64,000 nt of DNA, from the NCBI GenBank assembly GCA_963739515.1, contig CAVUAO010000002.1, positions 124,001 through 188,000 of the forward strand. Direction: 5' to 3'. The notes beneath the pieces were generated by a model that was not told the DNA's origin, made no database searches, and saw only the letters and a list, made by a program, of their open reading frames with translations. Within the stretch, counting starts at the first letter, position 1, and each line of letters opens with the position of its first letter. A program made the translations under genes and the position numbers. The DNA is from JBFYTX01 sp963739515. GTDB taxonomy: Bacteria > Chloroflexota > Dehalococcoidia > Dehalococcoidales > RBG-16-60-22. Below, piece after piece: positions 1-7,927 of this stretch.

Positions 1-1
1 C

Positions 2-82
2 GGGACCGGCGCTAAAGAGTACTACCGCACCGAGTTTGCCTGCCAGGCGGAAGGCGACTACATGGTCAAGTCGTTGGCCTGA
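2..82 (+). CDS. C-terminal end of an unidentified protein (partial)
   Basis: An open frame enters from the left edge and ends at a TGA at 80-82, giving 26 residues that end in DYMVKSLA. The composition looks coding, with codons ending in G or C like its neighbours, and a repeat element follows directly, as it does after other genes here. The product cannot be identified from so short a tail. Confidence 0.4.
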   Translation, partial: GTGAKEYYRTEFACQAEGDYMVKSLA

Positions 83-93
83 CGAAATTCTTT

Positions 94-142
94 TGTCATT
101 CTGAGGGAGTCCTTCCCTGGGAAGGACGACCGTGAGAATCCG
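94..142. repeat. Family A palindromic repeat (TCATTCTGAG...GAGAATC)
   Basis: A hairpin with arms GTCCTTCC and GGAAGGAC is flanked by the conserved borders TGTCATTCTGAG and GTGAGAATCCG. The same element recurs at 11461, 19398, 31305, 32543 and 34209, with shorter versions at 19331, 23989 and 32477. All copies lie between genes. Confidence 0.8.
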
Positions 143-187
143 TGCTTCATCTTGATAAGATTCTCTGGGTTTTTCCTCCTGGTGCCG

Positions 188-556
188 TCAGTATCTTCCC
201 AGTTCTTCCAGCCGGTCGTCGCTGATGCCGAAATGGTGGGCGATTTCATGCCGGACGACGCGTTGTATTTCCTTCACGATTTGTCCATCGTTCCGGCACA
301 TCTCCTCGATGGGCCTCTGGAAGATGGTTATCTTGTCCGGGACGACGAACCCGTAATTGTGGGTGCGTTCGGTCAGCGGCACGCCTTCGTAAAGGCCGAG
401 CAGCGTTTCGTTCCTTTTCCCTCTTAGCGGTTTCAGCTGGCCACGCGTGGGCACATCCGCCACTACGATATCGATATTTTCCAGTCTTTCCCGGAAAGCT
501 TCGGGCAGTTTTTCGATGGCTTCCGCCACGAGCTTTTCGAACCTCTGGCTGTCCAT
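188..556 (-). CDS. Metallopeptidase family protein (minimal zincin-like)
   Basis: This is a 122-residue protein matching the minimal Zn-dependent peptidase family (DUF1025/zincin-like). The motif HEIAHHFGISDDR near the C-terminus gives the HExxHxxG zinc-binding and catalytic signature followed by an acidic residue. The central stretch resembles the family's GLYEGVPLTERT segment. There is no signal peptide or membrane helix, so it is probably cytoplasmic. Its ATG shares one base with the stop of the upstream MBL-fold gene (TAATG), which indicates a two-gene operon with translational coupling. The substrate is unknown. Confidence 0.85.
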   Translation of the reverse strand: MDSQRFEKLVAEAIEKLPEAFRERLENIDIVVADVPTRGQLKPLRGKRNETLLGLYEGVPLTERTHNYGFVVPDKITIFQRPIEEMCRNDGQIVKEIQRVVRHEIAHHFGISDDRLEELGRY

Positions 557-1293
557 TATTTTGACTCCTGAGCTTCTTTGAGCTGCGCCAGGTCGAATTT
601 CATCCCGTCCCGCGCCGCGATGACCCGCACGCCGGTCTCTTTAGATATTTCCTCCGCCACGAGCCACGGCCTGGCCTGCCAGACGTGCATCCCGAAGTGG
701 GTCAGGATGGCGGTCTTCGGCTTTATCTCTTTAATCAGCGTGATCACGTCCGGCACGGACAGGTGGTCGACGGGCGCCCGCGGCTCGGTGAGCACCATAT
801 TGATAATTACCAGCTCGGCGGGGTAGCTTTTCGCCAGCCCTTCGAAATAGCGCGTATCGGTGATGTACCCTATGGTCAGCCCCGACGCTTTGAAGACCAT
901 ACCGTAAGTCTCCACCGGGTGGATGTGCCTGACCGACGTTTTGAAGGAGATGTTGCCTGCTTCGTATTGCTTTTCCGCTTCCAGTACTGTAATGCCTTCG
1001 ACAAAGTTTTTCAAGTAGGAAAAGATGACCGGTTCCGGCGCCAGGGCGTCCGCCGGGAGGAACAGCTGGCCGCGCCGTCTGAAGCCGCCGTTGGTCATCG
1101 CTTCCACCATGACGTTAGTGTCCGCGGCGTGGTCCAGGTGGCGGTGGGAAACGATGATGGCGCTTAGCTTTTCGGCGTTCAGCTTTCTCTTGGTGGCCTG
1201 CACGATGCAGCCCGGCCCGGGGTCGACGAGCAACTGGGTGCCGCTCAGGTTCAGCCAGAATCCCCCCGAGGCCGCCAGCTGTTTGCTCACCAT
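556..1293 (-). CDS. MBL-fold metallo-hydrolase
   Basis: This is a 245-residue metallo-beta-lactamase-fold hydrolase. The metal motif SHRHLDHAADTNVM (HxHxDH) is clear, and later conserved histidines and aspartates include LTHFGMHVW. The family usually begins one beta strand earlier with a segment like ITFLGTAGARF. That segment is encoded directly upstream in the same frame, but it has no start codon before a TGA. The neighbouring frame opens with ATG at 1372 and runs into it. A one-base extra insertion between 1293 and 1372 would restore a full-length start at 1372. The substrate is unknown; the gene pairs with the downstream metallopeptidase. Confidence 0.8.
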   Translation of the reverse strand: MVSKQLAASGGFWLNLSGTQLLVDPGPGCIVQATKRKLNAEKLSAIIVSHRHLDHAADTNVMVEAMTNGGFRRRGQLFLPADALAPEPVIFSYLKNFVEGITVLEAEKQYEAGNISFKTSVRHIHPVETYGMVFKASGLTIGYITDTRYFEGLAKSYPAELVIINMVLTEPRAPVDHLSVPDVITLIKEIKPKTAILTHFGMHVWQARPWLVAEEISKETGVRVIAARDGMKFDLAQLKEAQESK

Positions 1294-1419
1294 GAAGCGG
1301 GCGCCGGCCGTCCCCAGGAACGTTATCGGTATTTTCTGGAGCGGCGCTTTCGATGATTTTTCTCGCGCTCATTTTTCTATGATAAAAGATACGTGATATT
1401 TTTACAATCTGTCTCTATC

Positions 1420-1502
1420 ACCTTACCCCCTTAATACCTCTCTCCGCCCGCGGCGAGGGGGAAGAAGAGGAAGAGGGGCGTAGCCTCTCTTAAACGCCCG
1501 CC
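1420..1502. repeat. Family B G/C-run repeat, degenerate copy
   Basis: This segment contains the CCCCTTAATACCTCTCTC-type border, a GGCGAGGGGGAAG arm and an AAGAGGGGCG...CCTCTCTTAAACGCCC hairpin. It matches the recurrent two-hairpin element seen best at 27340-27423 and 62863-62941. It occupies most of the 300-base gap before the PAS-STAS gene. Confidence 0.6.
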
Positions 1503-1565
1503 TTATTAATTTTCCCCTCTCTACCTATTAGTTGGTATTTGATCTGTGAGATTGGTTTTTAATTT

Positions 1566-1595
1566 TTGACTTTTCAGTTTCCCTCTATATATACT
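1566..1595 (+). promoter_or_regulatory. Sigma-70-type promoter for the PAS-STAS/CoA-transferase operon
   Basis: TTGACT at 1566-1571 and TATACT at 1590-1595 are separated by 18 bases, about 75 bases before the start of the PAS-STAS gene. A strong Shine-Dalgarno (AGGAGGT) sits near 1658. Confidence 0.55.
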
Positions 1596-1605
1596 TAATA
1601 AGCAT

Positions 1606-1621
1606 AAAGATATATATCTTT
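1606..1621. promoter_or_regulatory. Perfect 16-bp AT-rich palindrome, possible operator
   Basis: AAAGATATATATCTTT is self-complementary over all 16 bases. It lies just downstream of the predicted -10 box, where a dimeric regulator could block transcription. Operator function is inferred from position only. Confidence 0.35.
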
Positions 1622-1671
1622 AGATACTCCTGCATCACGAATAACTTTGCTATAATTAGGAGGTAAAGCCA

Positions 1672-2491
1672 ATGGAAAAGCAAGTGACGACCCACCGCGG
1701 TGGGCACCTTGAGGCCCTGCTCAACGGTTGCCCCGATGCTATCCTCGCCATCAACGCCGAAGGGATCATCAAGTTTGCCAATCAGGAGGCCTGTAAGCTC
1801 ACCGAGCGCAGCATGAACGAGCTTATCGGCGAGAGCATCATCGAGATGTATGAAAGCGTCGCAGCCGCCCGCCAGGCCAACCGTAAAATCTACGAGGCTG
1901 GCGGTACTATCCACGACATGGAGACTAGGACGAAGACCAAGTCCGGCAAGCTAGTTCCGGTGCGCGTATCGGCATCGCATCTTTACGATAGCAACGGCAA
2001 GTATATCGGCGGTGTCGGCTATTTCTGCCAAGTACCGTCCCTGGGCTGGCGCCGAGGCGGAAGTCAAAGCGCGGGTCGATGAGCTGGAAGCCAGGCTGGA
2101 CAAGTGGAAGGCGCTGGCGGCCCCCGTCTTCGAGCTCTATCCCGGACTATCTATCATGGTGGTGGTTGGCCACCTTGATGCTGACCGCTTTGAGCATATC
2201 ACCACCAATCTGCTTAACCATATCACGAGTGTCAAGACCCGCGTTGTCCTCCTTGACCTGTCCCCAGCTGTTATGGACGAAGAAAAGGTCGCCGAACAAC
2301 TGAAAAAGACGGTACGTGCTGTCCGTTTGCTGGGGGTGGAGTGTGTGGTTGCCGGTATGCAGACCGCTCTGGCTCGGGCTCTGGAACCGCTTATTACAGA
2401 CATTAGTATGGCTAAAAATTTCAGTTGTATGGATCTTGCTCTGGAAGCCGCACTTAACATAATAGGCTGTAAAATCTGCCCGAAGGACTAG
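1672..2491 (+). CDS. PAS-STAS sensor/regulator (RsbR-like), frameshifted as assembled
   Basis: Two overlapping frames together give a protein of about 272 residues. An N-terminal PAS domain (LLNGCPDAILAINAEGIIKF through GGVGYF) is followed by a short coiled linker and a C-terminal STAS domain (LYPGLSIMVVVGHLDADR to the end). The frames join if one C is removed at 2028-2029, giving ...GYFCKYRPWAGAEAEV. This layout resembles stressosome RsbR proteins, which relay signals to a partner-switching system. At the place where RsbR-like STAS domains usually carry a phosphorylatable Thr (VVDT-type motif), this one reads VMDEE. A good Shine-Dalgarno supports the ATG. It is followed 18 bases later by the CoA-transferase genes, which suggests a shared transcript. 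Confidence 0.75.
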
Positions 2492-2509
2492 ACTCAGGAG
2501 GCATAAATA

Positions 2510-3250
2510 TTGGACAAGGTATTCCCCGGCATCGATGAAGCGATCGCGGACATTGAAGATGGCGCCATGATTGCTATCCCCGGTTTTTTTGCCGCCGGCG
2601 TCCCGAGGTATTTGCTTCAGGCTATTATCAGGAAAGGTACCCGGAATTTAACGCTTACCTGCGGCTGCGGCCCGCTGCTCGGTGCTGCCGATGAGCTCAG
2701 AACGCTGGTGAAAAACCGCCAATTGAAAAAAGTCATCGATTCTTACGGCCTCTTCCGTTCCGCCAGCAAAGGGATGCAGGACCCCTTTGAGGAGGCGGTC
2801 CGGGCCGGCAAAATCGAGTTCGAGGTCTATCCTATGGGCACCATGGCGGAAAAATATCGCGCCGGCGGCGCCGGCATTCCGGCTTTTTTCACCCCCACCG
2901 GCGTCGGTTCGGTAGTGGAGGAAGGCATCGTCTCTAATATCGAAGACAGCCGGTTGCCGAAAGAGACAAGGATAATCAACGGCCAGAAATACGTTCTGGA
3001 ATATGCTTTAAAACCGGATTATGCCTTCGTCCACGCGTTAATCGGCGACCGTGAAGGCAATCTCAGATACGCCAAGACCGCCAGGAACTTTAACCATGTC
3101 ATGGCTACGGCGGCCAGGATAACCATCGCCGAGGTCGAAAGTCTGGTCGAACCCGGGGACCTGGACGGCGACGATATTCATACGCCCGGTGTGTACGTGC
3201 GCCGGATGGTGAAGGTGGCGCGCCCGAAATTCGCCATAACCATAGATTAG
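2510..3250 (+). CDS. CoA-transferase subunit A (3-oxoacid CoA-transferase family)
   Basis: This is the 246-residue alpha subunit of a class I CoA-transferase, which moves CoA between acyl-CoA and a free acid. Family segments are visible: an N-terminal GAMIAIPGFFAAGVP glycine-rich region, GTMAEKYRAGGAGIPAFFTP (typical of SCOT-like A subunits) and the C-terminal HALIGDREGNLRY. The start is TTG at 2510 with AGGAGG seven to twelve bases upstream. It precedes the B subunit by seven bases. The acyl substrate cannot be read from the sequence; acetoacetate or a related short-chain acid is the usual choice. Confidence 0.9.
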   Translation: MDKVFPGIDEAIADIEDGAMIAIPGFFAAGVPRYLLQAIIRKGTRNLTLTCGCGPLLGAADELRTLVKNRQLKKVIDSYGLFRSASKGMQDPFEEAVRAGKIEFEVYPMGTMAEKYRAGGAGIPAFFTPTGVGSVVEEGIVSNIEDSRLPKETRIINGQKYVLEYALKPDYAFVHALIGDREGNLRYAKTARNFNHVMATAARITIAEVESLVEPGDLDGDDIHTPGVYVRRMVKVARPKFAITID

Positions 3251-3257
3251 CAGGAAG

Positions 3258-3947
3258 GTGATGAAAATGTCTCCGAAAACGAAGTTCAGGGGGCTTTCGA
3301 GGGAATTAATCGCTTTGCGGGTGGCCGGCGAGCTGGAAGATGGCACTTATGCCAATCTCGGTATCGGTATCCCCACTCTCGTTTCGGACTGGATTGAAGG
3401 GCGGGATATCATCCTTCAGTCCGAGATCGGTATGCTTAAGACCGGTCCTCTGGCAACCGGCGACGATGTTAACCAGGACCTGATTAACGCCAGTTGTCAG
3501 GCGGTCACGGAGCTGCCCGGCTCCTGCTATTTTGATATTGCTGAATCTTTCGGGATGATACGGGGCGGCCACATTGATGTCGCCGTGATGGGCGCCCTCC
3601 AGGTGAACGCCCGCGGTGACTATGCCGGATGGTCCAACCCGGCGCGGGGTTTGTTCGTCGGCAACATCGGCGGATCGATGGATCTCTGCGCCGGCGCCAA
3701 GAAGCTGTTCATCGCCATGGAGCACACCACCCGTGACGGCGAATACAAGGTCGTCAAGGAGCTTTCCTATCCGGCCACAGCTCTAGGCAAGGTGAACATG
3801 CTCTTCACCGACCTCGCCGTGATAGAAATTACCCCCAATGGCATGGTGCTTAAAGAGGTCGCCCCCGGGATAAGCGCGGCGGATGTCCAGTCTGTCACCG
3901 AGCCCAAATTGATTATTAGCCCGGACTTAAAGGAAATCCAGCTTTAA
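3258..3947 (+). CDS. CoA-transferase subunit B (3-oxoacid CoA-transferase family)
   Basis: This is the 229-residue beta subunit partner of the preceding gene. It carries the catalytic glutamate in the segment IILQSEIGMLKTGP, which corresponds to the QSENG-type loop of SCOT B subunits, and the conserved LGIGIPTLV and MDLCAGAKKLFIAMEHT segments. The ATG at 3258 is in a GGAAGGTGATGAAAATG context; a second ATG follows closely. The two subunits would form the active transferase, probably in fatty acid or amino acid fermentation. An intrinsic terminator follows. Confidence 0.9.
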   Translation: MMKMSPKTKFRGLSRELIALRVAGELEDGTYANLGIGIPTLVSDWIEGRDIILQSEIGMLKTGPLATGDDVNQDLINASCQAVTELPGSCYFDIAESFGMIRGGHIDVAVMGALQVNARGDYAGWSNPARGLFVGNIGGSMDLCAGAKKLFIAMEHTTRDGEYKVVKELSYPATALGKVNMLFTDLAVIEITPNGMVLKEVAPGISAADVQSVTEPKLIISPDLKEIQL

Positions 3948-3970
3948 CAACGATACGTAATCCGAAAGTA

Positions 3971-4002
3971 AAGGGAAGCCGGAACGCTTCCCTTTTTCTT
4001 TT
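3971..4002 (+). terminator. Rho-independent terminator after the CoA-transferase operon
   Basis: AAGGGAAGC and GCTTCCCTT form a 9-bp stem with a 6-base loop, followed by TTTCTTTTG. Confidence 0.85.
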
Positions 4003-4171
4003 GTTTTAGCTAAGATATGAACGTGAATGAAATGCTCGAAGTTTTAATCGCCCCCTGCGGCCTGGATAAGCTCAAGAACAAAAAGAAAAAATACCGCTGG
4101 ACTGATGACTAGCGGTCGTTGGCTCTGCTATAATTCTCAACATAAACTGTTTGATTACTTAAGAGGACAAT

Positions 4172-5260
4172 ATGGAAAAGAAGATTAAAGTTGGTGTTAT
4201 CGGCGCCACCGGTATGATTGGCCAGAATTACTTGCGACTGCTCAGTCGCCACCCCTGGTTCGAGGTCGCTTTTCTGGCTGCCTCCCCCAATTCCGCCGGC
4301 AAGAAATATGCCGACGCCGTAGCTGGGCGCTGGCACATGTATGAACCCATTCCATTGGCATATCGTGATATCGTCGTCGAGGACGCCAGCCACGTGTCCA
4401 AGGCTGCGGGCAAATGCCGCCTGGTCTTTTCGGCGGTGGAAATGGATAAAAAAGCCATCCTGGCTTTAGAAGAAGAATATGCCGGCCGCGGCTTCGCCGT
4501 CGTCTCCAATAACTCCGCCCACCGCGCCACCGCCGATGTGCCGGTAATGATACCTGAGATTAACCATTGCCATCTCGATATTATCCCGCAGCAGCGGAAA
4601 CAGCGCGACTGGAAGGAAGGGCTCCTCGTCGTCAAGCCTAATTGCAGCATCCAGAGCTATATGCTGCCGCTTCACGCTTTGCTCCAGGCGGGCTACCGTA
4701 TCGACGCCATGATTGTCACCACCTTACAGGCGGTCTCCGGTGCCGGCTATCCCGGCCCCGCTTCCATCGACCTGATAGACAATACTATTCCTTACATCGG
4801 CGGTGAGGAGGAAAAGTCCGAGGTGGAGCCGGCCAAGATACTGGGCAGGATTGAGGGCGGCCGCGTAATCCCGGACGATAGCCTTAAAATTTCCGCCCAC
4901 TGTAACCGCGTCCCCGTCTCGGACGGCCATATCGCCTGTTGCAGTATCAAATTTGCCGGCAAGAAACCTTCTATGGCAGAAGTCATTAGTATCTGGCGGA
5001 ATTTTACGTCGCTCCCGCAGGAACTCAAGCTCCCCTCCGCCCCCATTCCCCCCATTATCTATCGAGATGAGCCCGACCGCCCCCAGCCCCGCCACGACCG
5101 TGACGCCGGTAACGGTATGGCGGTCACGGTCGGTAGACTCCGACCCTGCAACGTGTTCGACTACCGTTTTGTCGGGCTGCACCACAACACGGTCAGGGGC
5201 GCCGCCGGCGGCTCTATTTTAACGGCGGAGCTTCTGGTTGCCAAGGGCTATGTTAAATAG
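4172..5260 (+). CDS. asd: Aspartate-semialdehyde dehydrogenase (archaeal/fungal-type)
   Basis: This 362-residue enzyme reduces aspartyl phosphate to aspartate semialdehyde with NADPH, at the branch to lysine, threonine and methionine. The N-terminal VGVIGATGMIGQNYLRLL is the dinucleotide-binding loop. The catalytic cysteine is in VVKPNCSIQSYMLPL, and SGAGYPG and the C-terminal VGRLRPC.VFDYRF segment are typical of the archaeal-type subfamily. The start ATG has AAGAGGA upstream. It stands alone between two terminators. Confidence 0.93.
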   Translation: MEKKIKVGVIGATGMIGQNYLRLLSRHPWFEVAFLAASPNSAGKKYADAVAGRWHMYEPIPLAYRDIVVEDASHVSKAAGKCRLVFSAVEMDKKAILALEEEYAGRGFAVVSNNSAHRATADVPVMIPEINHCHLDIIPQQRKQRDWKEGLLVVKPNCSIQSYMLPLHALLQAGYRIDAMIVTTLQAVSGAGYPGPASIDLIDNTIPYIGGEEEKSEVEPAKILGRIEGGRVIPDDSLKISAHCNRVPVSDGHIACCSIKFAGKKPSMAEVISIWRNFTSLPQELKLPSAPIPPIIYRDEPDRPQPRHDRDAGNGMAVTVGRLRPCNVFDYRFVGLHHNTVRGAAGGSILTAELLVAKGYVK

Positions 5261-5284
5261 GGGCGGGGATTCAGGGGGAAAATT

Positions 5285-5313
5285 AAGGGGCTTCCTTTAG
5301 AGAAGCCCCTTTT
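5285..5313. terminator. Bidirectional intrinsic terminator between asd and a cupin gene
   Basis: AGGGGCTTC and GAAGCCCCT form a 9-bp stem with a 7-base loop and a short T tract. The convergent genes asd (+) and the cupin (-) both end beside it. Confidence 0.8.
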
Positions 5314-5327
5314 GGTATTACCGATAT

Positions 5328-5807
5328 TTATTTTTTCTTAGGGTTGGCGATGTATTTTACGGGTGTTTGTTTAGCTACTTTTTTGGGGCGTACGGACGCC
5401 TCTTCAGTGACCCTGGCATCGATGAAGATGAAGGGCTTGCCAACACGCTTTACATCCAGCGGGCAATGCATCACGTTCTTGGGGATAAAGACGTAACAGG
5501 GATAATTGATTTTTACAACCTTGTCACCGAGGGTCATTTCAATATCGGCATCTAACTTGTCGAAGTTATCAGCCTCGCCGATGAGATAAATCCACTGGTC
5601 GTGGGGATGTTTGTGAGTCGGTGAGCCCATACATACCGGTTCAGTGATGCGGGCAAAACCCATCGCGAGGACTGAGTCCTTAATGTCCGTAGTGCCCAGC
5701 CCCGTAATCATCGGCTCTTTAATCTGTTTGTGGATTGATTTCCACGGTTTTAGCTCGACGACATTCGGTTCCCGTACAATGTTCTTTAGTTTATCCATTC
5801 CTGGCAT
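5328..5807 (-). CDS. Small cupin-fold protein, paralogue 1 of 6
   Basis: This 159-residue single-domain cupin belongs to a paralogous family with members at 14721, 15187, 15663, 16340 and 30809. The metal-binding first motif is HKHPHDQWIYLIGE and the second is VFIPKNVMHCPL, giving three histidines plus an acidic or amide ligand. It has a lysine-rich C-terminal tail (PKKVAKQTPVKYIANPKKK) that the others lack. The start is supported by AAAGGAGG upstream. No signal peptide or helix is seen. The function is unknown; binding of a small molecule or metal is inferred from the fold. Confidence 0.75.
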   Translation of the reverse strand: MPGMDKLKNIVREPNVVELKPWKSIHKQIKEPMITGLGTTDIKDSVLAMGFARITEPVCMGSPTHKHPHDQWIYLIGEADNFDKLDADIEMTLGDKVVKINYPCYVFIPKNVMHCPLDVKRVGKPFIFIDARVTEEASVRPKKVAKQTPVKYIANPKKK

Positions 5808-5881
5808 GATGTCCTCCTTTAAGGATTTACATATTTAAACTATTCTAATATATTACCGGTGGAGTTTTCCATCAACTGCTT

Positions 5882-7378
5882 TTAATATCCAGTGGGAAAG
5901 AAATACTGAAAGCTCCAGAGCGGGAAGGGGAAATAATTACTTCCCGTCGCCCCGGGATGGAAATACGGCGTCCAGGGCGGGAAGAGATAGCCCGGCCAGC
6001 GACTTGCCAGCGTCCTTTCGGTCAGCCAGCCCGGCAGGACATGGAGGTCCAGGGCCCATTGGACGTAAAGGACCGCGCCGCCAGCCACGATTATCACCAT
6101 TACCGGTATCAGCACTTTAAGCGGGAATCTGGCCATTATGAGAGCGCAAATGATGACTACGGGGAAGAGTCCCGGCAGTAAAAAGCGGTCGAAGATGACA
6201 AATCCCCCGCCTTTCTGGAGTCCCGCCGTCCATTCGTAGGTCAGGTACAGGAAAAAAACGAAAACGAACCACCCGATCAGGATTAATAAGATGTCCCAGG
6301 GCAATTCCGACCGGATACCGGACCATTTCCCCTCCGGTTTGTCCCTCTTGAAGAAAGCCGCGAATTTAAAGTACAGCACCGCAATAAAGCCGGGTATGCC
6401 GATTATCAGCAGCGGGAAGCCGATTAATAAGTTTCTATAAAAACCTTCTGCATTATAGCGGAGTATCTGAAGGGGTATGGATTCCCCGTTATAACTTTGT
6501 CCTATATACTGGAAAGCGAACTTTATGGGGTAAGGTGAAAAGGAATAGCTGTATTTCAGAGGAGAACCAAAAACGAAATAATCGTAGAGCAGGATGGCCA
6601 GCACCGGCAGCCCGATTCCCAGCGCCAGCGGGAGTATCTCCGGTTTGAAACCGGTTTTTTGTCCCTTTCGCCAGGCGATAAATCTGGTGATGACCAGGTT
6701 CAGAGCCAGTATCACCGCAATCGGCAGGTTGGTATAACGCGCAATTACCGACCATCCGGTGAAAAAGAAAGCCAGGAAAAGTATTATGCCGCCTTTCGGC
6801 GGTGTAAGGTTGTTTCTTTCTAGGTGATAGTAAAGGTACAGGCCCCCTCCTATTACCAGGAAAGCCAGCGAAGCATAGGTGTCCATGTAAACCCGGTTGA
6901 GCATTACCAGGCTGATCGGTGTGAAAAGCACTAACAAAGAGCCGATCATCGCGGCTCTTTCATCCCGCAGGCGTTTGAGCACCATAAAAGTTACGATGAC
7001 CATCCCCAGTGCCAGCAGTACGTTGCCGTACCGCGGTATGCCCATTTTATAAAAAGGAATCAGGTAAAAGACTACCCCGGGCGCTTTTTCCAGGGCCCAT
7101 TTGTTATATTCCAGCGGTAAATATTGAAGTAACGCCCCGCCCTGCCGGACTGTTTCCTGGGCTTGCTGTAACTGGGTGCTATTATCTACGGTAAAATGGC
7201 CTTGGGAAAAATTACGGACGGCATGATAATAGGCCCAATCGTCCGGGTCGGGCTTTTGGAGGGGAGTGGCTAAGACCAGGACCATCGCAATGATGAAGCC
7301 AATCCCGACAATGATCTTATAAATAGTGAAGTGTTGATTCAAATGGAGTCTGTCGATTAACGCGATAACTTTTTTCAC
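5882..7378 (-). CDS. Multi-pass membrane glycosyltransferase (GT39/ArnT-like)
   Basis: This 498-residue integral membrane protein has about ten to twelve hydrophobic segments. After the first helix comes a luminal DPDDWAYYHAVRNFSQGHF loop; acidic residues here resemble the catalytic Asp of PMT/ArnT-type lipid-linked glycosyltransferases. Proline- and tyrosine-rich loops in the C-terminal half (PLKYSYSFSPYPIKF; PGWLTERTLASRWPGYLFPPW) fit that family. It likely transfers a sugar from a polyprenyl phosphate carrier to a surface glycan or protein. It is a single-gene unit with no glycan cluster around it, so the acceptor is unknown. Confidence 0.7.
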   Translation of the reverse strand: MKKVIALIDRLHLNQHFTIYKIIVGIGFIIAMVLVLATPLQKPDPDDWAYYHAVRNFSQGHFTVDNSTQLQQAQETVRQGGALLQYLPLEYNKWALEKAPGVVFYLIPFYKMGIPRYGNVLLALGMVIVTFMVLKRLRDERAAMIGSLLVLFTPISLVMLNRVYMDTYASLAFLVIGGGLYLYYHLERNNLTPPKGGIILFLAFFFTGWSVIARYTNLPIAVILALNLVITRFIAWRKGQKTGFKPEILPLALGIGLPVLAILLYDYFVFGSPLKYSYSFSPYPIKFAFQYIGQSYNGESIPLQILRYNAEGFYRNLLIGFPLLIIGIPGFIAVLYFKFAAFFKRDKPEGKWSGIRSELPWDILLILIGWFVFVFFLYLTYEWTAGLQKGGGFVIFDRFLLPGLFPVVIICALIMARFPLKVLIPVMVIIVAGGAVLYVQWALDLHVLPGWLTERTLASRWPGYLFPPWTPYFHPGATGSNYFPFPLWSFQYFFPTGY

Positions 7379-7448
7379 TGCTCGTACACGCGATTCTAGT
7401 TCATGTTCTATCTTGACAGCAGCACTCTAAATACTTCGTAAAATAGGC

Positions 7449-7477
7449 TTGACTTCAAATTGGGGATAAAGCATAAT
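7449..7477 (+). promoter_or_regulatory. Promoter for tRNA-Asn
   Basis: TTGACT (7449-7454) and CATAAT (7472-7477) with a 17-base spacer lie 20 bases before the tRNA. Confidence 0.55.
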
Positions 7478-7497
7478 ATTTACAGTTATCTTCAAAC

Positions 7498-7572
7498 TCC
7501 CCGATAGCTCAACGGTAGAGCGGGCGGCTGTTAACCGCTAGGTTCAAGGTTCGAATCCTTGTCGGGGAGCCA
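7498..7572 (+). tRNA. tRNA-Asn (anticodon GTT)
   Basis: A full cloverleaf can be drawn: acceptor TCCCCGA pairs with TCGGGGA, the D arm includes GCTCAACGGTAGAGC, the anticodon arm GCGGCTGTTAACCGC presents GTT, and the T arm contains GGTTCGAATCC. The 3' CCA is encoded. Confidence 0.97.
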
Positions 7573-7696
7573 TTTATTTCGGTAGATTGCGTCAGCGAAA
7601 AATAACCCGCATGCCTCTGACCCAACTCAAAAAAATGCCTATTGGCGATGTCAGAAGAAACTGAAGAAAAAGTGTTGCCGGTCTAACTAAATCACT

Positions 7697-7801
7697 CTAT
7701 GTTCCAGCCGCCTCCTCCATAGAAGTGTCCACAGCCGTTCCAATACATATGAGAAGAAAAAGCCATGCTACGCTCATTATTAATTTCTGCTTATTGTCCA
7801 T
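7697..7801 (-). CDS. Possible 34-residue membrane peptide
   Basis: A short frame starts with ATG preceded by AAGGTG and encodes a Lys/Gln N-terminus, one hydrophobic stretch (SVAWLFLLICIGTAV) and a short acidic tail. It is the only plausible coding signal in the 355-base gap between tRNA-Asn and the rhomboid gene. The Shine-Dalgarno and the single helix are visible; expression is unproven. Confidence 0.3.
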   Translation of the reverse strand: MDNKQKLIMSVAWLFLLICIGTAVDTSMEEAAGT

Positions 7802-7927
7802 GATTTTTCACACCTTGCGGAATCCTAAATATTATCGCCTTTTGCCACGCTCAAGTCAAGATACTGCATCCGGCGTCTAAAGTTGATATAATATTATTAG
7901 AGCCCGATTACACCCAGGAGTGAACCC

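Noticed and set aside
4017..4112. A 31-codon plus-strand frame rich in lysine between the CoA-transferase terminator and asd
   Set aside because: No ribosome binding site, downstream of a terminator with no clear promoter, and no recognisable similarity; too weak to call.
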